A model generated the notes under the pieces. That model was not told where the DNA came from. It saw only the letters and a program-made list of their open reading frames with translations, and did not search any database. 57,543 bases of DNA, from positions 1 to 57,543 of the forward strand of contig CACZZN010000014.1 of assembly GCA_902785705.1 (NCBI GenBank), in the 5' to 3' direction. Below, one piece after another: positions 52,689 through 57,543 of this stretch. Source of the DNA: an uncultured Veillonellaceae bacterium. Lineage in GTDB: Bacteria > Bacillota > Negativicutes > Selenomonadales > Selenomonadaceae. Every line of letters starts with the position of its first letter. Positions within the stretch are counted from its first letter, which is position 1. The translations under genes and the position numbers were made by a program.

Positions 52689-52862
52689 CGCGGCGACACA
52701 GGGAGAACGTGATGAATCCCAAAAGCTCATCTCATACGTTTTCCCGATCAAACTTATGGATGATGATATCACTGCAGGTCAATTCGTCGCGTGGTGCCAT
52801 ATTCTTTTGGCGTTTGATACCTTTGTAACATCTGATATGACAAAAGTAAGGAGGAGGCAGTT

Positions 52863-53093
52863 ATGGCCGCATATTATGACGGGTGCCCCCGCTGCGGGAG
52901 GAAGGACTTTGGCGTGATTCTGCACTGCAAGCGGTGCAACACGGATTTCTGCACAAAATGCAAGGGAAAACGGCGGCTTTCCGATGGCACGGAATACGAG
53001 TGCTGTCCCCGCTGTGGCGCGGAACTCGATGACGACGACACTATCGTGGAGGTTGTCACGGAGAAGGAAAACGCAAGGAATCGGGATCGCTGA
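52863..53093 (+). CDS. Small zinc-ribbon protein
   Basis: A 76-residue protein with four CxxC pairs: CPRC, CKRC, CTKC and CPRC. This is enough for two zinc ribbons, followed by an acidic DDDDT tail. The start ATG 52863 has AAGGAGGAGG upstream. Function is unknown; such proteins commonly bind nucleic acid or act as chaperone-like adaptors. It sits between the oxidoreductase and the deformylase with no sign of coupling. Confidence 0.7.
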   Translation: MAAYYDGCPRCGRKDFGVILHCKRCNTDFCTKCKGKRRLSDGTEYECCPRCGAELDDDDTIVEVVTEKENARNRDR

Positions 53094-53216
53094 CCAGAAC
53101 GATTGTTAAATGGTGGCGAGCCGGGGAACTGCTGCCGCACATAAAAAGGGGCAAAGTATTTTCCCGTTGGCAGAATCATATGATGTGTTCATCGGAAGAG
53201 AAGAGAAATCGGAGGA

Positions 53217-53639
53217 ATGAAATTCGTGGTACGGGATATTGTGAGGGATGAATCTTTCCTCGGTCAAAAGTCAGAGAAAGCCACCAAAGAGGACATTGGC
53301 GTTGCCGCCAATCTTTTGGACACGCTCAAGGCTCATGCCCATCATTGTGTGGGGCTTGCCGCCAATATGATTGGTGAACAGAAGTGCATTATCGCCGTGA
53401 AAGATGGAGAAACTTACCTTGTCATGATCAATCCCGAAATCGTGAAGAAATCTGCCAAGCAGTACAAAGTAACGGAAGGTTGTCTGTCCCTTGACGGAGA
53501 GAGGGAGACGGTTCGGCATGATTGGATTGAAGTCAAGTACCGTGACATGGACTTTCGGAAACAAAAGCAGAAATTTTTGGGATTTACGGCGCAGATTATT
53601 CAGCATGAAATCGACCACTTGAGCGGCATCTTGATTTGA
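53217..53639 (+). CDS. def: Peptide deformylase
   Basis: A 140-residue metal-dependent enzyme that removes the formyl group from new proteins. The three motifs are present: VGLAANMIG (usually GVGLAAxQxG; here Met replaces Gln), EGCLSL with metal ligand Cys89, and QHEIDHLSG with His130, Glu131 and His134. It is short, like the Def variants of some Firmicutes that lack the C-terminal extension, so it may be a second deformylase. The Gln-to-Met change in motif 1 removes a residue that normally contacts the oxyanion site and deserves attention. The start ATG 53217 has CGGAGG upstream. Confidence 0.88.
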   Translation: MKFVVRDIVRDESFLGQKSEKATKEDIGVAANLLDTLKAHAHHCVGLAANMIGEQKCIIAVKDGETYLVMINPEIVKKSAKQYKVTEGCLSLDGERETVRHDWIEVKYRDMDFRKQKQKFLGFTAQIIQHEIDHLSGILI

Positions 53640-53649
53640 GGAGGAGGAA

Positions 53650-53775
53650 ATGAATATCGCTGTATATCTCGGCTCCGGCGAAGGCAAGAGAGAAATCTTT
53701 CGGCAAGCGGCGCAGGAATTGGGCGCATGGATTGGGCGAAACGGCCATGTCCTTATTTACGGCGGCAGAGAGTGA
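53650..53775 (+). pseudogene. N-terminal fragment of LOG-family (TIGR00730) protein
   Basis: A 41-codon frame with a good GAGGAGG ribosome binding site 10 bases after def. It encodes NIAVYLGSGEGKREIFRQAA and then HVLIYGGRE, which is the beginning of the LONELY GUY/TIGR00730 Rossmann-fold family. Complete members are about 180 residues and continue after YGG with the nucleotide-binding loop. Here the sequence stops and runs into the 3' end of the DUF1810 gene on the other strand. This is a deletion or insertion junction at the right border of the conserved core. Confidence 0.65.
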
Positions 53776-54175
53776 TGGTTTTTTCGTCCGGCTTTCCATC
53801 AAAGTATTTGTCCAATACTTTTTGAAATATGTCACAATCAGGCTCTGCCAAATGGAAAAGCGTCATGGATGAGCAAAGTTTGAGATTGTCGGGATACCCC
53901 ATGATGGCATCAATATCATTGCTCGGCAAATCCAGGAGGGCTTGGCTGATTGTGAGCAAGCGAGTGCGGAGCAGATTGTTCCGAAGGTAAGCACGAGCCT
54001 CATCCAAGTCGGCAATACCGTAAAACTTGGCGGTGGGGCTAAATCCCAACGCTTTAAGTTGCGGGAAGATATACCAAATCCAATGGGACGACTTATGTCC
54101 CGCCTTGATTTCCTCGAGCGCAGTATGGTAGTCCCTTTCTTGTGCCTTGAGGAATCTCGATAAATCGTATGCCAT
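53753..54175 (-). CDS. DUF1810 family protein
   Basis: A 140-residue protein of the DUF1810 family: FLKAQERDYHTALEEIKAGHK, SSHWIWYIFPQLKALGFSPTAKFYGI, EARAYLRNNLL and SMTLFHLAEP. Structures show an all-helical fold; no biochemical role is established to my knowledge. The start is ATG 54175 (relatives begin near this MAYDLSRFL). The last few residues (CRRK) come from the abutting LOG-gene fragment, so its natural C-terminus is probably lost by a few residues. Confidence 0.8.
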   Translation of the reverse strand: MAYDLSRFLKAQERDYHTALEEIKAGHKSSHWIWYIFPQLKALGFSPTAKFYGIADLDEARAYLRNNLLRTRLLTISQALLDLPSNDIDAIMGYPDNLKLCSSMTLFHLAEPDCDIFQKVLDKYFDGKPDEKTITLCRRK

Positions 54176-54759
54176 ACGGACCGTCCTTTCGCATCGTGGT
54201 TTTCTACGCATAGCATAGCACAGGAACGTCAGCCTGCCAATGGGTTAAGCCATATTTGCACACATATCGCTGCATGGTGCACCCACTTCGATAAAATTTT
54301 TGCACCAGGTGAATACTTTTCAACGATTGCTTGGCACAGCATCACTTCAAAAGGGATGGTGGATACTCGATAATGATACAATCTAGCGAGAAAATTCCGA
54401 AAACCCTTGAGAATCAAGGATTCTGGCTCGAAATCAGGAGGGGAATGTAACAAAAAGGTAACAGAAAATTTGTCGAGAGGAAAATGTGTCTGACCTGAAA
54501 ACGAGCAACTTTATAAGAATCCCAAAATACTTTTCCAGGTTATCCTTCGTTCAAAGAAGGAGGATAATTTCCACGGAGCAGGCGGCAAATTGCTTTGAAC
54601 CTCCTTCGTGGTTTGGGCATGAGGTGACAGAGGACATGAGATTTTCCTACGGAACTTTGGCACGAGGGGACGGCATGGAGATCGTGCGACAGATTTTGAA
54701 TTCGATGTACTTTTGCACCTTTCAAAATACTGAAAATTACTGATGCGGAGGTAAGATAT
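54176..54759. other. Intergenic region before the type I R-M locus
   Basis: No convincing gene occurs in these 584 bases. Short open frames exist on both strands but have no family signature and poor starts. The region must contain the promoter of hsdM; the AT-rich section near 54440-54490 (GTAACAAAAAGGTAACAG, a short direct repeat of GGTAACA type) is the most likely site. The bases just before 54760 provide GGAGG for hsdM. Confidence 0.4.
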
Positions 54760-56262
54760 ATGGCTACGAGCAGCGCAAACATTGGCTTTGAGAAACAAAT
54801 TTGGGATGCGGCCTGTGTCCTTTGGGGGCATATCCCTGCCGCGGACTATCGAAAGGTCATCGTGGGACTGATCTTCCTCCGCTATATCGGGCATGCCTTT
54901 GAAAAGCGATACAATGAACTTGTGGCAGAGGGGGAAGGCTTCGAGGACGACCCGGATGCCTATGAGGAGGACAATATCTTCTTTGTGCCGGAAGAAGCGC
55001 GGTGGCAGACCATTTCCGCTGCGGCGCACACGCTGGAAATTGGAACGGTGATTGACAATGCCATGCGAGCCATTGAGGCGGACAACAAAAAGCTGAAGAA
55101 CGTGCTCCCGAAGAACTATGCCAGTCCCGACCTTGACAAGCGGGTACTCGGTGATGTGGTGGATCTCTTCACCAATATGGACATGGACGATACGGAGGAG
55201 AGCAAAGACCTTCTGGGGCGCACCTATGAATACTGCATTGCCCAATTTGCCGCCTATGAGGGCGTGAAGGGCGGCGAATTCTACACTCCTGCCAGTATCG
55301 TCAAGACCATCGTGGCGGTTCTGCGTCCCTTTTCCAATTGCCGAGTATATGACCCCTGTTGCGGTAGTGGCGGTATGTTCGTACAGAGCGCAAAATTCAT
55401 TTCCGCTCACAACGGCAGGCGTGGAGCAATTTCCGTCTATGGGCAGGAATCCAATGCGGACACTTGGAAGATGGCGAAGATGAACCTCGCCATTCGCGGC
55501 ATTGATGCCAATCTTGGGGCATATCAGGCAGATACCTTCTTCAATGACCTCCATCCAACCCTCAAGGCCGATTTCATCATGGCGAATCCACCCTTCAATC
55601 TCTCCGGCTGGGGACAGGACAAGCTCAAAGAGGACAAGCGTTGGAAATATGGCGTACCTCCGGCGGGCAACGCCAACTATGCTTGGATTCAGCACATGAT
55701 TCATCATCTTGCGCCCAATGGGAAGATTGGCTTGGTACTTGCCAACGGCGCACTTTCCACCCAATCCGGCGGCGAAGGCGAAATCCGCAAACGCATCATC
55801 GAGGATGATCTCGTGGAAGGCATCATCGCCATGCCGACACAGCTTTTTTATAGCGTGACCATTCCCGTAACCCTTTGGTTTATCACGAAAAACAAAAAGC
55901 AAAAGGGCAAGACGCTGTTCATTGATGCCCGCAAGATGGGTTATATGGTGGACAGAAAGCACCGGGATTTTACGGAGGAAGATATTGATAAACTCGCGAG
56001 TACATTCGCCGAGTTTCAAAACGGCAGTCTGGAAGATGTCAAGGGGTTCTGCGCCGTGGCAGACCTCGAAACGATTGCCAAGCAGGATTATATTCTGACA
56101 CCGGGACGTTATGTGGGTATTGAGGAGCAGGAAGATGACGGGGAGCCTTTCGACGATAAAATGAAGCGACTGACGGGAGAACTTTCCGGGCTGTTTGCAA
56201 AGTCCCATGAGTTGGAGGATAAGATTCGTAAGAATCTGGGGGCGATTGGGTATGAGGTTTGA
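54760..56262 (+). CDS. hsdM: Type I restriction-modification methyltransferase subunit HsdM
   Basis: A 500-residue N6-adenine methyltransferase of normal length. It has the HsdM N-terminal helical domain (FEKQIWDAACVLWGHIPAADYR), GEFYTPASIVKTIV, SAM motif I DPCCGSGGMFV (near residue 197) and an uninterrupted catalytic motif ANPPFN (near 274). LVEGIIAMPTQLFYSVTIPV and RYVGIEEQEDDG follow. The NPPF codons here read AATCCACCC rather than the AATCCGCC found at the two interrupted genes. The reading frame ends inside a 27-bp direct repeat that recurs at the hepT/hsdS border. hsdR is not in the window. Confidence 0.95.
   Translation: MATSSANIGFEKQIWDAACVLWGHIPAADYRKVIVGLIFLRYIGHAFEKRYNELVAEGEGFEDDPDAYEEDNIFFVPEEARWQTISAAAHTLEIGTVIDNAMRAIEADNKKLKNVLPKNYASPDLDKRVLGDVVDLFTNMDMDDTEESKDLLGRTYEYCIAQFAAYEGVKGGEFYTPASIVKTIVAVLRPFSNCRVYDPCCGSGGMFVQSAKFISAHNGRRGAISVYGQESNADTWKMAKMNLAIRGIDANLGAYQADTFFNDLHPTLKADFIMANPPFNLSGWGQDKLKEDKRWKYGVPPAGNANYAWIQHMIHHLAPNGKIGLVLANGALSTQSGGEGEIRKRIIEDDLVEGIIAMPTQLFYSVTIPVTLWFITKNKKQKGKTLFIDARKMGYMVDRKHRDFTEEDIDKLASTFAEFQNGSLEDVKGFCAVADLETIAKQDYILTPGRYVGIEEQEDDGEPFDDKMKRLTGELSGLFAKSHELEDKIRKNLGAIGYEV
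56230..56256 (+). repeat. 27-bp direct repeat, left copy (3' end of hsdM)
   Basis: Starts AAGAATCTGGGGGCGATTGG and ends GGTATGAG; encodes the last residues of HsdM. It is identical to 56904-56930. Confidence 0.9.
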
Positions 56263-56274
56263 GGGGGTGCGATG

Positions 56275-56568
56275 ATGCCATATACAATCGAAACGATACG
56301 AAAGAAGGCTGTGCCTATAGCAAAAAATCACGGCGTTAAGAGAATGGGACTATTTGGTTCTTACGCCAAAGGCGAAGCAGGAGAAAAAAGCGATATTGAC
56401 ATAATGATTGAAAAGGGAAAAATCAAAGGATTATTCGATTACATGGCTTTTGTGTTAGATTTAGAAGATGAATTTGGTTGTCACGTTGATGTTGTGACAG
56501 CCGAAATACAAGATCGCGACTTTTGGGAATCCATAAAAAAGGATGAGGTTTTACTTTATGAAGAGTAG
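56275..56568 (+). CDS. mntA: MntA-type nucleotidyltransferase antitoxin
   Basis: A 97-residue minimal nucleotidyltransferase. The signature GSYAKGEAGEKSDIDI carries the catalytic pair Asp40 and Asp42, with a third acidic residue in CHVDVVT. MntA AMPylates the HepT toxin and neutralises it. The start ATG 56275 has GAGGGGG 7 bases upstream; ATG 56272 is closer than optimal. It overlaps the hepT gene by 11 bases. The gene is lower in GC than hsdM. Confidence 0.9.
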   Translation: MPYTIETIRKKAVPIAKNHGVKRMGLFGSYAKGEAGEKSDIDIMIEKGKIKGLFDYMAFVLDLEDEFGCHVDVVTAEIQDRDFWESIKKDEVLLYEE

Positions 56569-56929
56569 TGAGAAGGTCATACTCGAAAAGATGATTGGCT
56601 ATTGTGATGATATTGTATCGTTTCTAAAAAAATTCAATGATAGCTATGAAATTTATCGCTCAGAAAAAATGTTGCAATACGCTTGTAATACCTGCATAAT
56701 TCAAATTGGAGAATTATCGGCAAGATTGTCCGATGATTTCAAAGAGAGTCATAAGGAAATACCATGGAGAATCGTAAAAGCCACACGAAATTTCTACGCG
56801 CATGATTACGAAAGAGTAGATCTGGCTGTTATGTGGCAAACGCTGACAAATGATATTCCTGAACTTAGAAAAAAACTCCTGAAGATATTGCAGAGTATGC
56901 AGAAAGAATCTGGGGGCGATTGGGTATGA
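56558..56929 (+). CDS. hepT: HepT-like toxin (DUF86, HEPN ribonuclease)
   Basis: A 123-residue all-helical HEPN-fold protein. The RNase motif R-x4-H-x-Y is present as Arg77, His82 and Tyr84 (RNFYAHDY); the tyrosine is the residue modified by MntA. HepT cleaves RNA, and with MntA it forms a toxin-antitoxin pair linked to stability and phage defence. The start ATG 56558 lies inside mntA, with GGATGAGG 9 bases upstream. Its stop overlaps the hsdS start (ATGA). The last few residues are encoded by the right copy of the direct repeat, in a frame different from that used in hsdM. Confidence 0.9.
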   Translation: MKSSEKVILEKMIGYCDDIVSFLKKFNDSYEIYRSEKMLQYACNTCIIQIGELSARLSDDFKESHKEIPWRIVKATRNFYAHDYERVDLAVMWQTLTNDIPELRKKLLKILQSMQKESGGDWV

Positions 56930-56930
56930 G
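56904..56930 (+). repeat. 27-bp direct repeat, right copy (hepT end/hsdS start)
   Basis: Identical to 56230-56256. Here it carries the end of hepT and the ATG of hsdS, including the GGGGG ribosome binding site. One base further on the two copies differ (g/a) and then agree for TTT. Confidence 0.9.
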
Positions 56931-57543
56931 ATTTAGTACATTATCAGCAGAAAAATACTGTAAATTTGTAACAGATGGGACACATGACTCTCCCGAAGCC
57001 CAAAATACAGGCAGATATCTTATAACATCAAAACATTTAAGGAGGTATGAAATAGATTTTTCATCTGCAAAACTTATATCCGAACAAGATTATAAAAAAG
57101 TAATCGAAAGAAGTTTTGTTGAAAAATGGGATATTTTGTTTAGCATGATTGGAACGATAGGAAATCTCTATATTGAAACGAACGACACCACAGATTATGC
57201 TTGTAAGAATATGGGCATTTTTAAGTTAGGAGGCGACGAAAAGAAGTCAAAGTGGCTATACTATTACTTGCAAGCCCCAAAAATTCGAGAATATATTTTA
57301 TCTGTTTCAAGAGGTTCAACACAAGGATACGTTCCACTTAATGCTTTGCGTTCGTTACCTGTTGAATTTCCAAACGATAATGAAAGAGATAAAATCACCA
57401 ATGTTTTGTGGAATATCGACCAGAAAATTAAAATCAACATAGCGATAAACAAGAATTTAGAGAGTCAAGCACAGACGATTTTCGATTCGTTTTACGAACA
57501 GGCTGAAAACGAAGTGCCATTTACTTCGATTATTCAAATACTC
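56926..57543 (+). CDS. hsdS: Type I restriction-modification specificity subunit HsdS (partial)
   Basis: The first 206 codons of an HsdS gene that runs off the window end. It contains the first target-recognition domain (VTDGTHDSPEAQNTGRYLIT, WDILFSMIGTIGNLY, LYYYLQAPKIREYIL, then SRGSTQGYVPLNALRSLPVEFP) and the start of the central conserved helix (DKITNVLWNIDQKIKINIAI, NKNLESQAQTIFDSFY). HsdS dictates which sequence HsdM methylates. Its start overlaps hepT by ATGA and uses GGGGG within the direct repeat as ribosome binding site. The recognition sequence cannot be inferred. Confidence 0.9.
   Translation, partial: MRFSTLSAEKYCKFVTDGTHDSPEAQNTGRYLITSKHLRRYEIDFSSAKLISEQDYKKVIERSFVEKWDILFSMIGTIGNLYIETNDTTDYACKNMGIFKLGGDEKKSKWLYYYLQAPKIREYILSVSRGSTQGYVPLNALRSLPVEFPNDNERDKITNVLWNIDQKIKINIAINKNLESQAQTIFDSFYEQAENEVPFTSIIQIL

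Noticed and set aside
54229..54743. Small open frames upstream of hsdM as genes
   Set aside because: They have weak starts, atypical composition and no recognisable domains.
56230..56930. Insertion-sequence origin of the mntA-hepT cassette
   Set aside because: No transposase or terminal inverted repeats are present; the 27-bp direct repeat is too long for a usual IS target duplication and coincides with functional gene ends.

Overview
The window reads as a stretch of a Negativicutes genome, most likely Selenomonadaceae (Selenomonas, Mitsuokella or Centipeda-like). The evidence is a Firmicutes-type ctsR-mcsA-mcsB-clpC operon, flagellar stator genes, an anaerobic C4-dicarboxylate carrier, ThiT, EFR1-type ferredoxin and GC-rich housekeeping genes. 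The genus call is inference from gene content; no rRNA is present. Both ends of the window are lower in GC and accessory in character. They enclose a conserved core from about 17.2 to 53.6 kb.

Left accessory region (1-17.2 kb). An ankyrin-repeat gene and a Sel1-repeat gene are followed by a degenerate defence island. On the minus strand lies a broken type I hsdM. On the plus strand come a recombinase C-terminal remnant, a full-length large serine recombinase, three small cargo genes, a broken BREX pglX, a YhcG/DUF1016 nuclease-like gene and an intact-looking pglZ. brxA, brxB, brxC and brxL are not in the window. The most unusual feature is a short insertion of 163 bp in pglX and 179 bp in hsdM. 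It has identical arms and sits at exactly the same place in both otherwise unrelated adenine methyltransferase genes: inside the codons of the catalytic NPP(Y/F) motif. It stops the upstream reading frame, then supplies a Shine-Dalgarno sequence and a GTG start for the downstream half. The two copies lie in inverted orientation on either side of the recombinase. pglX also carries two in-frame copies of a 111-bp palindromic repeat.

Core region (17.2-53.6 kb). In order it holds a MtlR-type PTS regulator, the ctsR-mcsA-mcsB-clpC proteostasis operon, tRNA-Leu(CAA), a beta-CASP RNase, rplS, lepB and alaS. These are followed by an HlyD-type protein, carbonic anhydrase, an EFR1 ferredoxin, ttcA, a Dcu carrier with an adjacent LysR regulator, a chemoreceptor, motAB, acpS-nnr-xth-thiT, rpoB-rpoC, a Gfo/Idh oxidoreductase, a zinc-ribbon protein and a peptide deformylase. 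Many terminators are visible. A hairpin-forming, MITE-like repeat occurs twice (24.4 and 27.3 kb), and its stem shows compensatory changes.

Right accessory region (53.6-57.5 kb). A truncated LOG-family gene abuts a DUF1810 gene. A second type I restriction-modification locus follows: an intact hsdM, then an mntA-hepT toxin-antitoxin pair flanked by a 27-bp perfect direct repeat, then hsdS, which runs off the window end. The repeat suggests that the toxin-antitoxin cassette was inserted at the former hsdM/hsdS overlap. Intact and broken defence modules thus lie on both sides of a conserved core.
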